DNA of 64,000 nt. Source: Ornithinimicrobium pekingense DSM 21552 (GTDB taxonomy: Bacteria > Actinomycetota > Actinomycetes > Actinomycetales > Dermatophilaceae). A program made the position numbers and the translations under genes. The notes below the pieces were generated by a model. It saw nothing but the letters and a program-made list of their open reading frames with translations. It was not told the origin of the DNA and did no database searches. The stretch covers positions 62,001 through 126,000 of the forward strand of contig NZ_ATWJ01000007.1 of NCBI RefSeq assembly GCF_000421185.1. The letters run 5' to 3'. Each line of letters opens with the position of its first letter. Within the stretch, counting starts at the first letter, position 1. Shown piece after piece: positions 17,506-25,662 of this stretch.

Positions 17506-19038
17506 TCAGCCGCGCGCCCCGGCGGACCGCACCCACGCCTCGACCTCGTCCGCGGTGCGGGGGAGCATCGCCGAGAGGTTGCGGTGGCCGTCGGCGGTGA
17601 TGACGATGTCGTCCTCGATCCGCACCCCGATGCCACGCAGCTCCTCGGGCACCAGCAGGTCGTCGGACTTGAAGTAGAGCCCGGGCTCGACCGTGAGCAC
17701 CATGCCCTCGCGCAGCTCGCCCTCGACGTAGTCCTCCCGCAGCGCCAGCGCGCAGTCGTGCACGTCCAGGCCCAGGTGGTGGCTCGTGCCGTGGACCATC
17801 CACCGGCGGTGGAACTGGCCCTCCTCGGCGTCCAGGGTCTGCTCCAGGGTGACACCCTCGGGCAGCAGGCCCCACTCGAGCAGGTGGCGTGCGACGACCT
17901 CGATGGCCGCGGCGTGGACGTCCTTGAAGCGGTTGCCTGGACGGGCTGCGGCCAGCCCCGCCTCCTGCGCCTCCAGGACGGCCTCGTAGACCTTGCGCTG
18001 CGCGGGGGTGAAGGTGCCGTCGACCGGCACCGTCCGGGTCACGTCGGCGGTGAAGAGCGAGTCGGTCTCCACCCCGGCGTCGAGCAGGAGCAGGTCGCCG
18101 TCCCGGACCTCGCCGGTGTTGCGGATCCAGTGCAGCGTGGTCGCGTGCTCACCGGCGGCCGCGATGGAGTCGTAGCCGACGCCGTTGCCGGCGTGCCGGG
18201 CGTGCAGCCCGAAGACCCCCTCGACCCAGCGCTCGCCCCGGCCCCGCCGCACCGCCTCCGGCAGCTGCTCCACGACGGCGTCGAAGGCCCGGGCGGTCGC
18301 CTCGACGGCCTCCTCCATCTGCCGTACCTCCCACTCGTCCTTGACCAGGCGCAGCGTGGACAGCGTCCGGGCCAGCACGGCGTCCGCCTCCTGGGCGGCG
18401 GACCGGCTCGCCTCGTCGGTGGTCAGGCCCACCTGCCCGCGGACCGCGTCGACGGTCTCGGCGACCTCACGGTCGGCGTCCCGCACGACCAGCAGCGACA
18501 GCCCGCCAGGTCCGGCGTCCTTGGCCAGCGCGTCAGGCAGCTCGTCCAGGTGGCGGGTGGCGACCCCCAGCTCGGAGGCGGCGGAGGCCAGGGTCGGGCG
18601 GGTCCCGACCCAGAACTCCCCGACGCGGGAGTCGGCGAAGAACTCCTCGCTGTCCCGGTCGGCCAGCGGCAGGAAGTAGAGCACGGCCTCGTGACCGTCG
18701 GCGCTCGCGCCGTCGGGGGAGGTGCGCGGCTCCAGCACCAGCACGGCGTCCGGCTCGCGGTCGGCGCCGAGACCGGTCAGGTGGGCGAAGGCGCTGTGCG
18801 GGCGGAAGACGTAGTCGGTGTCGTTGCTGCGGATCTTCAACCCGCCGGCGGGGACCACGACGCGGGTGCCGGGGAAGGCGGCGGAGACCTGCTCGCGACG
18901 GCGCGCTGCATACCTGGCCGCCTCGGTCAGCGGCGGCAGGTCGTTGCTGCGAGGTGCCCAGTCACGTCCCATGAAGGCGCGGAACGCGGCTCCGGAGGGG
19001 CGGTTGCGGTGCTCGGCCTTGTGCTGCTTCTCACTCAC
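17506..19038 (-). CDS. Aminopeptidase P-type metallopeptidase (M24B)
   Basis: A 510-residue enzyme that cleaves N-terminal residues preceding proline. The N-terminal AMP_N domain covers about 35-190 and the pita-bread catalytic domain about 230-490. Dinuclear metal ligands are visible: Asp in LLLDAGVETDS, Asp in TADVTRT, His in HGTSHHLGLDVHD, Glu in LTVEPGLYF and Glu in IEDDIVITADG. The GTG start has TACGAT 6 bases upstream. It is a single gene, divergent from the ThrE-type exporter and convergent with the stress protein gene. Confidence 0.93.
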   Translation of the reverse strand: MSEKQHKAEHRNRPSGAAFRAFMGRDWAPRSNDLPPLTEAARYAARRREQVSAAFPGTRVVVPAGGLKIRSNDTDYVFRPHSAFAHLTGLGADREPDAVLVLEPRTSPDGASADGHEAVLYFLPLADRDSEEFFADSRVGEFWVGTRPTLASAASELGVATRHLDELPDALAKDAGPGGLSLLVVRDADREVAETVDAVRGQVGLTTDEASRSAAQEADAVLARTLSTLRLVKDEWEVRQMEEAVEATARAFDAVVEQLPEAVRRGRGERWVEGVFGLHARHAGNGVGYDSIAAAGEHATTLHWIRNTGEVRDGDLLLLDAGVETDSLFTADVTRTVPVDGTFTPAQRKVYEAVLEAQEAGLAAARPGNRFKDVHAAAIEVVARHLLEWGLLPEGVTLEQTLDAEEGQFHRRWMVHGTSHHLGLDVHDCALALREDYVEGELREGMVLTVEPGLYFKSDDLLVPEELRGIGVRIEDDIVITADGHRNLSAMLPRTADEVEAWVRSAGARG

Positions 19039-19050
19039 CCGGTCATCGTA
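19039..19050 (-). promoter_or_regulatory. Leaderless promoter -10 of the M24 peptidase
   Basis: TACGAT on the minus strand (19045-19050), 6-base spacer, GTG. Confidence 0.6.
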
Positions 19051-19115
19051 GGTGGTGCCGTCCGGGACCCGGGCCCGAGCACCCGGCGGGTGGACGCGGG
19101 GTGGCCCCGGGAGCC

Positions 19116-19127
19116 TAGGCTGGACCG
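19116..19127 (+). promoter_or_regulatory. Leaderless promoter -10 of the ThrE-type gene
   Basis: TAGGCT at 19116-19121, 6-base spacer, GTG. The same hexamer and spacing occur before the UPF0182 gene at 44086. Confidence 0.65.
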
Positions 19128-20648
19128 GTGAGCGAGCTGACCCCGACCCCTCCAGTCGCCGGCGAGGTCACCGGGCCCCAGCTGGTCCCCGCCCCGGGCG
19201 TGCGCCCCGCCCGACGGGTGGGACGGGTATGGCGTGACCGCGCCGTCCACGTCGTCCGCGGCGTCTCGCCGCCCACCATGGCGCTGGGCACCCGGCTCGG
19301 CGGGGACGAGGACATCTCCCAGCGGCACGCGCGGGCGGTGATCGACCTGGCGCTGCGGGTGGGCGAGGCGATGCTGTCCACCGGCGCCTCGGCGGCCGAC
19401 TGCGTGGCCAACGTGCTCCGGCTCACCTACGCCTACGGTGTCCGCTCGACCCACGTCGACGTCACCTTCACCTCCATCACCGTCTCGATCCACCGCGGCC
19501 TGCACGAGGACCCGCTGTCGGTGATGCGGGTCATCCCGGGGCGGGCGCCGGACTACACGCGGCTGGAGGCGGTGCAGCGGCTCGTGGACGAGGTCGCCGG
19601 CGACGCCGCGGCCGGGCGTGAGCCCGTCGACGTCGTCGAGGCACGCCGGCGCCTGACCGAGGTGCTCACCGCGTCCCACCCCTACCGGCGCTGGGTCGTC
19701 ACCGTGGGCGCCGCGCTGCTGACCGTGGGCGTGGTGATGCTCTTCGGGGCGGCCCCCGGCATGTGGGTGGTGGCCGCGGTCTCGGCGGTCGTCGTCGACC
19801 GGGTCCAGCGGGTGATGTTCGGCATCGGGCTGGCCGCGTTCTTCGCCCAGGTGCTCAGCGCGATGGTGCCCACCACGATCGCGCTGGGTCTCTTCTGGGC
19901 GATGGAGCACGGCCTGGAGCTGCCCGGGGTGCGGTCGCCCTCCCTCGTCGTCATCGCCGGCATCGTCATGCTCCTGGCCGGCCTGGGCGTCGTCGGGGCC
20001 GCGCAGGACGCGCTGGACGGCTACTACGTCACGGCGGGCGCGCGCGTGATGGAGGTCGTGATCATGACCCTGGGCATCGCCGTCGGTGTGGCTGTCGTCA
20101 TCGGCACCGCCAACCGCCTGGGCGTGTCCATGGAGATCTCACCCTTCGTGGTGCTCGGTGGCACACCGCTGCTGAGCACCGCCGGGGCGCTCCTCATCGC
20201 CGTCGGGTTCTGCCTGGGCACCTACACGGGTCTGCGCGCCACGCTCGTGGCCACGCTGGTCGCCGCCCTGGGCTGGCTCGTCTTCGAGCTCGCCCTGGGG
20301 GTGGGCCTGGGGCCGGTGGAGAGCACCGCGGTGGCCGCGACCCCCGTGGGGGCCCTCGCCTACGTCGCCCACCGCCGCCTGCGCCTGCCCGAGCTGGCCA
20401 TCGGCACGGCCGGCATCGTCACCATGCTGCCGGGCCTGGCGGTCTACCGGGCCGTCTACCTGCTGCAGGACGGTGCGCCCAGCGTGGTGCCCAACGCCGC
20501 CGTGCACCTCATCACCGCGGTCGCGACCGGGCTGGCGCTCGCCGGCGGGCTGTCGATCGGCGGCTACGTCGCACGCCGCCGGCTCGGGCTGGACATCGCC
20601 GCCCAGCGAGCCCGGCGACGCTCGCGCGGACGCGTGGTCGAGGGCTGA
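19128..20648 (+). CDS. Threonine/serine exporter family protein (ThrE)
   Basis: A 506-residue membrane protein with the full ThrE architecture. The N-terminal DUF1212 part (about 60-290) has the cytoplasmic segment RHARAVIDLALRVGEAMLSTGASAADCVANV. The C-terminal ThrE_2 part (about 320-480) follows. About ten hydrophobic helices can be counted from residue 185 on. The Corynebacterium member exports threonine and serine by proton antiport; the substrate here is inferred. The last 25 residues are basic. Confidence 0.88.
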   Translation: MSELTPTPPVAGEVTGPQLVPAPGVRPARRVGRVWRDRAVHVVRGVSPPTMALGTRLGGDEDISQRHARAVIDLALRVGEAMLSTGASAADCVANVLRLTYAYGVRSTHVDVTFTSITVSIHRGLHEDPLSVMRVIPGRAPDYTRLEAVQRLVDEVAGDAAAGREPVDVVEARRRLTEVLTASHPYRRWVVTVGAALLTVGVVMLFGAAPGMWVVAAVSAVVVDRVQRVMFGIGLAAFFAQVLSAMVPTTIALGLFWAMEHGLELPGVRSPSLVVIAGIVMLLAGLGVVGAAQDALDGYYVTAGARVMEVVIMTLGIAVGVAVVIGTANRLGVSMEISPFVVLGGTPLLSTAGALLIAVGFCLGTYTGLRATLVATLVAALGWLVFELALGVGLGPVESTAVAATPVGALAYVAHRRLRLPELAIGTAGIVTMLPGLAVYRAVYLLQDGAPSVVPNAAVHLITAVATGLALAGGLSIGGYVARRRLGLDIAAQRARRRSRGRVVEG

Positions 20649-20662
20649 GGACGCGGGACCGC

Positions 20663-21373
20663 TCAGTCGTTCCAGGTCCAGGAGGCCAGGATCTCCTCCA
20701 GGACCGGCGCGGCGTCTTCGGCCTGGCTCTCGACGGCCGAGAACGTCACCACGTAGAGGGTCCCGTCGTGGCTGATCCACCGCTGGGTCTGGTGCACCGC
20801 GACGCCCTCCACCTCCCGCACCAGCGTGTAGCCGGGCGCCCGGTTGCCGTCGACCTCGACCGGCTCCAGCAGCTCGTACTCGCCGTCCTCGCCCGCGAGC
20901 TCGGCCGCCGTCTCCTCCACGGCCGAGGTCAGGTTGGAGACGTACTCCTCCTCGGTCACCACCACGTTGGTGAAGAAGTCGTCGACCCGCTCGGTGTCCT
21001 TGGCCGCCACGAGGATGCCCTCACCCTCGACGAGGTCGAGGGCGTCCTCCCACCGGTCGGGGATCTCGATCTCGAAGCTGTCGTCGGCCGCGGTCACGCT
21101 CCTGGGCCCGGCCGTCGATGCCGCCTCGTCATCGGGGGCCGCGGAGGTCACCGCGGCCTCCTCGGGGGCCTGCGAGGTGGCAGCCGCGTCGTCCGCGGTG
21201 CCGGTGGCGGCATCCTCGGAGGTGGCCACGGCGTCGTCGACGCTCGGGGCGGAGGAGCTCACCTCGTCGTTGGTGGGCTCCTCCTGGGCGCACCCGGCGA
21301 GCACGGTCAGGGCCAGCAGCGCGGTCGCACCGGTGGTGGCCACCGGACGGCGACGTCGTGGCGTCAGGGTCAT
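20663..21373 (-). CDS. Lipoprotein of unknown function
   Basis: A 236-residue lipoprotein. The signal peptide ends with the lipobox LTVLAGC, so Cys28 or so is lipidated. An acidic Ala/Ser/Asp/Thr-rich linker (about 30-95) is followed by a compact domain (about 98-235). That domain contains DDSFEIEIPDRWEDALDL and GYTLVREVEGVAVHQTQRW and resembles PsbP/LpqN-like folds in pattern only. The start ATG 21373 has GAGGAG about 5 bases upstream; the ORF extending to 21451 runs into the promoter of the PHP gene. Function unknown. Confidence 0.75.
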   Translation of the reverse strand: MTLTPRRRRPVATTGATALLALTVLAGCAQEEPTNDEVSSSAPSVDDAVATSEDAATGTADDAAATSQAPEEAAVTSAAPDDEAASTAGPRSVTAADDSFEIEIPDRWEDALDLVEGEGILVAAKDTERVDDFFTNVVVTEEEYVSNLTSAVEETAAELAGEDGEYELLEPVEVDGNRAPGYTLVREVEGVAVHQTQRWISHDGTLYVVTFSAVESQAEDAAPVLEEILASWTWND

Positions 21374-21450
21374 GGGGCTCCTCGGGTCGGGCACCCGGCA
21401 GGCCCGGGCGTCGTCGGCACAGCAGGTCCAGTATGCCGTCGCGCACCGCA

Positions 21451-21462
21451 TACCGTGTCCTC
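21451..21462 (+). promoter_or_regulatory. Leaderless promoter -10 of the PHP gene
   Basis: TACCGT at 21451-21456, 6-base spacer, ATG. Confidence 0.6.
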
Positions 21463-22338
21463 ATGCTCACGGTCCCGCCCGACGCCGTCATCGACCTGCA
21501 CACGCACTCCCGGCACAGCGACGGCACCGAGCCTCCGGCGACCGTCGTCCGCGAGGCTGCCGCCGCCGGCATCGACGTGGTCGCGCTCACCGACCACGAC
21601 GTCGTCTCGGGGTGGGCCGAGGCAGACGCGGCGGGCCGCGAGGTCGGGGTGGTGGTGGTTCCCGGCATCGAGGTGTCGTGCAGCTGGCGGGGGATCTCGG
21701 TGCACCTGCTGGCCTACCTGCCGGACCCGCACGACGCGGACCTGGCCGGGGAGCTCGCGGCCAGCCGCCACAGCCGGGACACCCGGATGCAAGCGATGGT
21801 GGAGCGGCTGGCCGCGGACGGCTTTCCGGTCACCTACGACGAGGTGCGCGCCTCGGCGGCCGACGACGCCGCCCTGGGCCGGCCCCACATCGCGGACGTG
21901 CTCGTGCGCAACGGGGTCTTCGGTCATCGCGACGACGCCTTCCGCGAGCTGCTGACCACGCGTAGCCGCTACTACGTCTCCCATGCCGCGCCCGACCCGG
22001 TGCGGGCGACCGAGCTCGTCGTCGCCGCAGGGGGAGCGGCGGTGCTGGCCCATCCGTTCGCCGCCAAGCGCGGACGCACCGTGACCGACGAGGTGGTCGC
22101 CGAGATGGCCGCCGCCGGCCTGGCCGGCCTCGAGGTCGAGCACCGTGACCACGGTCCTGCGGAGCGGCAGCACGCCGCGGACCTCGCGGCCCGCCTGGGT
22201 CTTGTCACGACCGGGTCCAGCGACTACCACGGGACCGGCAAGCAGAACCGGCTCGGCGAGAACACCACGACCCCCGAGGCGCTGGAGGAGATCCTCGCGG
22301 GGGCCTCGGGGACACCCCTGCTGGGGTCGGTCGGCTGA
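21463..22338 (+). CDS. PHP-domain metal-dependent phosphoesterase
   Basis: A 291-residue enzyme of the PHP family (RNase AM/TrpH type). Metal-binding motifs appear in order: DLHTHSRHSDG, ALTDHDV, VVPGIEVSC, a His in VLAHPFAAKRG, and GSSDYHGTGKQ. Characterised relatives are 5'-3' exonucleases acting on short oligonucleotides or on 3',5'-bisphosphates. The exact substrate here is not known. The ORF extends far upstream in frame, but the ATG at 21463 with its -10 hexamer fits the family start. It converges on the DEAD-box gene. Confidence 0.9.
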   Translation: MLTVPPDAVIDLHTHSRHSDGTEPPATVVREAAAAGIDVVALTDHDVVSGWAEADAAGREVGVVVVPGIEVSCSWRGISVHLLAYLPDPHDADLAGELAASRHSRDTRMQAMVERLAADGFPVTYDEVRASAADDAALGRPHIADVLVRNGVFGHRDDAFRELLTTRSRYYVSHAAPDPVRATELVVAAGGAAVLAHPFAAKRGRTVTDEVVAEMAAAGLAGLEVEHRDHGPAERQHAADLAARLGLVTTGSSDYHGTGKQNRLGENTTTPEALEEILAGASGTPLLGSVG

Positions 22339-22366
22339 GCCGGTCGCCCCGGGTCGTGCGACCGGC
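22339..22366. terminator. Possible bidirectional terminator
   Basis: A 9-base-pair perfect stem (22339-22347 with 22358-22366) with a 10-base loop directly after the PHP gene stop and before the end of the converging helicase gene. Confidence 0.45.
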
Positions 22367-22392
22367 CTCCGCGACGGGTGCGCCCCTCCGGG

Positions 22393-23922
22393 TCAGTCGG
22401 TCGTGGCCGCGCCCCGGGAGGAGCCGGGCACGCGGGTGGTGCGGCGGCGCCGCCGACCGCCCTGGCCCCCCGCCGCGGCGGGCTGCTCACCCTGGCTCTC
22501 GGCGTTGTCCCGTCGACGGTTCCCGCCCTCGCGCCGGCCCTCCGAGGCGCCGCCCCGGCCGCCGCGCTCACCTGACCGCCCGCCGCGGGCACCGTCCCGG
22601 CCGCTGCGGCCCCGGCCCCGCCCGGACCCCCGCGACTCGGGTCCGCCCAGGTCCTCCAGCCGCTCCCCGGCGAGCCCCTCGTGGGTGCGGGCCGACCTCG
22701 GCAGCGTGCCTCGGGTGCCCTCGGGGATGTTGAGCTGCTCGTAGAGGTGGGGGCTGGAGGAGTAGGTCTCCTCCGGCTCGGGGTAGCCCAGGTCCAGGGC
22801 CTTGTTGATCAGCCCCCACCGCGGCATGTCGTCCCAGTCCACGAAGGTGATCGCCACACCGGTGGTTCCGGCACGGGCCGTGCGGCCGATGCGGTGCAGG
22901 TAGGTCTTCTCGTCCTCGGGGCACTGGAAGTTGATGACGTGGGTGACGGCCTCGACGTCGATGCCGCGCGCGGCGACGTCGGTCGCGACGAGCACGTCCA
23001 CCTTGTCGTTGCGGAACGCTCGCAGCGCCTGCTCGCGCGCGCCCTGGCCCAGGTCGCCGTGGATGGGTGCCGCGGCGAACCCGCGGTCCGCCAGGTCGTC
23101 GGCGACCTTGGCCGCGGTGCGCTTGGTCCGGGTGAAGATGATCGTGCGGCCGCGGCCCTCGGACTGCAGGATCCGGGCGACCATCTCCACCTTGTCCATG
23201 GCGTGCGCCCGGTAGGCGAACTGCTCGACCGCAGCGACGGTCTGGCGGTCGTCGCCGTCGTCGCTCATCGCCCGGATGTGGGTGGGCTGGGTCATGTACT
23301 GGCGGGCGAGCGAGACGACCGCGCCCGGCATGGTGGCGCTGAACAGCATGGTGTGGCGGCCGGCGGGGGTCAGCGCCAGCAGCTTCTCGACGTCGGGCAG
23401 GAAGCCCAGGTCGAGCATCTCGTCGGCCTCGTCCAGGACCACCGTCCGGGCGTGCGCCAGCGACAGGTGGCCCTTGGCGGCCAGGTCGAGCAGCCGCCCG
23501 GGCGTGCCGACGACGACCTCGACGCCCTTGGCCAGGGTCTCGATCTGCGGCTCGTAGGCCCGCCCGCCGTAGATCGTCAGGACGCGGATGCCACGGTGCG
23601 TGCTCGCCTTGGCCAGGTCGCCCGAGACCTGCACGGCCAGCTCCCGGGTGGGGGCGACCACCAGCGCCTGCGGGGCGCCGGGGGCGGCGAGGTCGGCGAA
23701 CCCGGCGTCACCGGGGGCGAGCACGTGGTGCAGCAGCGGCAGGCCGAAGCCGAGGGTCTTGCCGGTGCCGGTCTTGGCCTGGCCGATGATGTCGTGCCGC
23801 GACAGCGCGACGGGCAGCGTCATCGCCTGGATGGGGAAGGGGTGGGTGATCCCGTTGTCGGCCAGGCCCCGGACGAGGTCGGGGTGGAGGCCGAAGTCGG
23901 CGAAGGTGCGGTCTTCCTGCAT
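22393..23922 (-). CDS. DEAD-box RNA helicase
   Basis: A 509-residue RNA helicase. The Q motif is TFADFGLHPDLVRGLADNGITHPFPIQ, motif I QAKTGTGKTLG, motif II VLDEADEMLD, motif III SATMPG, motif VI HRIGRTARAG. The last 110 residues are an Arg/Gly-rich disordered tail, common in actinobacterial RhlE/CsdA-type helicases that remodel ribosomal RNA or mRNA. Rv3211 is the positional counterpart next to the same DUF3107 and TetR genes. I chose ATG 23922 (MQEDRTFADFG) with GGAAGA upstream. A leader of about 150 bases with hairpins precedes it. Confidence 0.92.
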   Translation of the reverse strand: MQEDRTFADFGLHPDLVRGLADNGITHPFPIQAMTLPVALSRHDIIGQAKTGTGKTLGFGLPLLHHVLAPGDAGFADLAAPGAPQALVVAPTRELAVQVSGDLAKASTHRGIRVLTIYGGRAYEPQIETLAKGVEVVVGTPGRLLDLAAKGHLSLAHARTVVLDEADEMLDLGFLPDVEKLLALTPAGRHTMLFSATMPGAVVSLARQYMTQPTHIRAMSDDGDDRQTVAAVEQFAYRAHAMDKVEMVARILQSEGRGRTIIFTRTKRTAAKVADDLADRGFAAAPIHGDLGQGAREQALRAFRNDKVDVLVATDVAARGIDVEAVTHVINFQCPEDEKTYLHRIGRTARAGTTGVAITFVDWDDMPRWGLINKALDLGYPEPEETYSSSPHLYEQLNIPEGTRGTLPRSARTHEGLAGERLEDLGGPESRGSGRGRGRSGRDGARGGRSGERGGRGGASEGRREGGNRRRDNAESQGEQPAAAGGQGGRRRRRTTRVPGSSRGAATTD

Positions 23923-24118
23923 GGGTCTTCCGATCGGTCGGGTGGTCCGGACGCGCGGGTATGCAGCGCGCCGGGCTCTCGCGGGCCGATCGGGAACATC
24001 CTTGTGGAGGGTGTCGGGCGACGCGCCCGACGTGCAGCAACCGCAGCGAAGCGGCCGACCGGTCACCGGTGAACCCCTCCAGGGTAGCGGAGGAGCGGAG
24101 CAGCTCCGTCAGCACGCG
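23923..24118 (-). promoter_or_regulatory. Long structured leader and promoter of the DEAD-box gene
   Basis: On the minus strand a TACCCT hexamer (24081-24086) could be a -10, giving a start near 24074. The perfect 10-base palindrome TCACCGGTGA (24063-24072) sits just at that point and could be an operator. The leader of about 150 bases contains an 8-base-pair hairpin (24013-24020 with 24024-24031). No gene is visible here. Confidence 0.35.
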
Positions 24119-24154
24119 GCACGGCGCGTCCTCCGTGCGGAGGACGCGCCGTGC
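24119..24154 (-). terminator. Terminator of glsB
   Basis: A 16-base-pair perfect stem (24119-24134 with 24139-24154) and a 4-base loop, 20 bases beyond the stop of the glsB-like gene. It also insulates the helicase promoter from read-through. Confidence 0.8.
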
Positions 24155-24174
24155 GGCGTGCGGTCGTGCGGGTG

Positions 24175-24456
24175 TCAGCTGATGCGGCGGGCGCTGTTGT
24201 CGCGACCGGTCACGGCGCCGTAGACCAGGACGGCGACGATCGCGAAGATGGTGCCCAGGATGAGGCCCCAGAAGCTGAACTGGTCACCCTCGGTACCCAG
24301 GAAGTTGGCTCCGACCCAGGAGCCGATCAGGGAGCCGACGGCACCCAGGAGGATGGTCATCGGCAGGGAGATGTTCTGCTTGCCCGGGAGGATGAGACGG
24401 GCCAGGGGGCCCACGATGCAGCCCACGATGAGGGCGACGACGATGGTCCAGAGCAT
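24175..24456 (-). CDS. GlsB/YeaQ/YmgE-family membrane protein
   Basis: A 93-residue protein with three membrane helices and the glycine-rich pattern of this family: LIVGCIVGPLARLILPGKQ, ILLGAVGSLIGSWVGANFLG, then LGTIFAIVAVLVYGAVTGR. Family members are induced by general or acid stress, and the biochemical role is unknown. An AAAGG sequence lies 13 bases before the ATG. It is a single-gene unit with a strong terminator. Confidence 0.88.
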   Translation of the reverse strand: MLWTIVVALIVGCIVGPLARLILPGKQNISLPMTILLGAVGSLIGSWVGANFLGTEGDQFSFWGLILGTIFAIVAVLVYGAVTGRDNSARRIS

Positions 24457-24584
24457 GGCGTTGGAGACCTTTCAGATCGACACGAGCCGGGGATGGACCC
24501 AGCCTCGGCACCACGGTGTCCCGTGGTCACACCAGTCACGGTAGTGACATCTGCACGGCGGCGCCACCGCAGGCGTCCGGTCGG

Positions 24585-24815
24585 TCAGTGCGTGGTGCCG
24601 AAGCCCACGCGGCTCTTCTCCGGCGAACCGATCTCGACGTAGCCGAGGGCGGCCGTCGGCACGAGGACGGTGGCGCCCTTCTCGTCGACGAGCTCGACGA
24701 TCGGCGCCCCGCTGCTCACCGCCTCGGCGATGGCGGCACGCACCTGGTCGGGTGTCTGGGTGGACTCGAGGGTCACCTCGCGGGCGACGTCACGGACACC
24801 GATGCGGATCTCCAC
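24585..24815 (-). CDS. DUF3107 protein
   Basis: A 76-residue protein starting VEIRIGVRDVAREVTLES and ending VGYVEIG-like sequence then KSRVGFG, the DUF3107 pattern (Rv3208A/TB9.4 of M. tuberculosis). It looks like a small beta-grasp-type fold. The function is unknown. AAGGAGGA stands before the GTG, so the ORF extension upstream is not used. The TetR gene just upstream has the same partner in mycobacteria. Confidence 0.9.
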   Translation of the reverse strand: MEIRIGVRDVAREVTLESTQTPDQVRAAIAEAVSSGAPIVELVDEKGATVLVPTAALGYVEIGSPEKSRVGFGTTH

Positions 24816-24861
24816 GGTGGTCCTCCTTCTTGGCTGGTAGGGAAGTGGTGCTGCGACGAGG

Positions 24862-25542
24862 TTAACCCGGCGCCGGCCGCTCCCCGGGCGCGGCCCGGGG
24901 ACCCGGGTCCGACCCCTCCTCCACCTGGGGCACGTACCCCATACCCCGCCACGCCAGCCTGGCCACCAGGTCGGCGGCGTGGGCCCGGGACAGCGGCGAG
25001 CCGCTCTCCACCCAGTGCCGGGCCGCCGACTGGGCCATGCCGACGAGGGTGGTCGCCAGCAGGACGCACTCGGACCACCCCAGGGCGGTCTGGTCCTGCA
25101 CCACGCGGCCGATGAGCTCGGCGCACCGGCGGCGCGCGCCGTCGAGCAGCTCGGCGACGGCCGGCTCCCCACCCATGTCCGAGTCGAAGACGAGCTGGTA
25201 GCCCGAGCCGGGGCGGTCGACGAGCTCGAAGAACCCGTGCAGGCAGGCCCCGATCCGCTCCCCGTTGTCGGGGGTGGACGCGAGGGCGGCCTCGATCATG
25301 GCCACCACGTCGTCGCACACCCCGCGGGCGATGCCCAGGTAGAGGTCGAGCTTGCTGTCGAAGTGCTGGTACAGCACGGGCTTGGAGACCCCGGCCCGCT
25401 CGGCGATGTCGTCCATGGCGGTCGCGTGGTAGCCCTTCTCGGAGAAGGCGCCCAGGGCGGCCGCGAGCAGGAGCGCCCTGCGCTCGTCCCGGGGGAGACG
25501 CACCCGGGCCTCACCGCGTCCACGTGCCCCGGTTCCCGCCAC
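24862..25542 (-). CDS. TetR/AcrR-family transcriptional regulator
   Basis: A 226-residue repressor. The N-terminal helix-turn-helix reads RRALLLAAALGAFSEKGYHATAMDDIAERAGVSKPVLYQHFDSKLDLYLGI (about residues 18-68). The C-terminal ligand domain is of the TetR_C_33 kind. It corresponds to Rv3208, which stands between the DUF3107 gene and the helicase-nuclease genes. The ligand and targets are unknown. A GAGGTGGG sequence precedes the GTG; a TAGGAT hexamer about 30 bases upstream may be its -10. Confidence 0.9.
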   Translation of the reverse strand: MAGTGARGRGEARVRLPRDERRALLLAAALGAFSEKGYHATAMDDIAERAGVSKPVLYQHFDSKLDLYLGIARGVCDDVVAMIEAALASTPDNGERIGACLHGFFELVDRPGSGYQLVFDSDMGGEPAVAELLDGARRRCAELIGRVVQDQTALGWSECVLLATTLVGMAQSAARHWVESGSPLSRAHAADLVARLAWRGMGYVPQVEEGSDPGPRAAPGERPAPG

Positions 25543-25662
25543 CGTCCCACCTCGTCTCTGGTGCGTTCATCCTAGGGCCACCACGGCCCGGCGTGGGTAC
25601 GGCCGGGCCGGGGGTCGGCGGCGGCGCGCAGGCCTGTCGGGGCTCGATGGTGTGATGGGATC

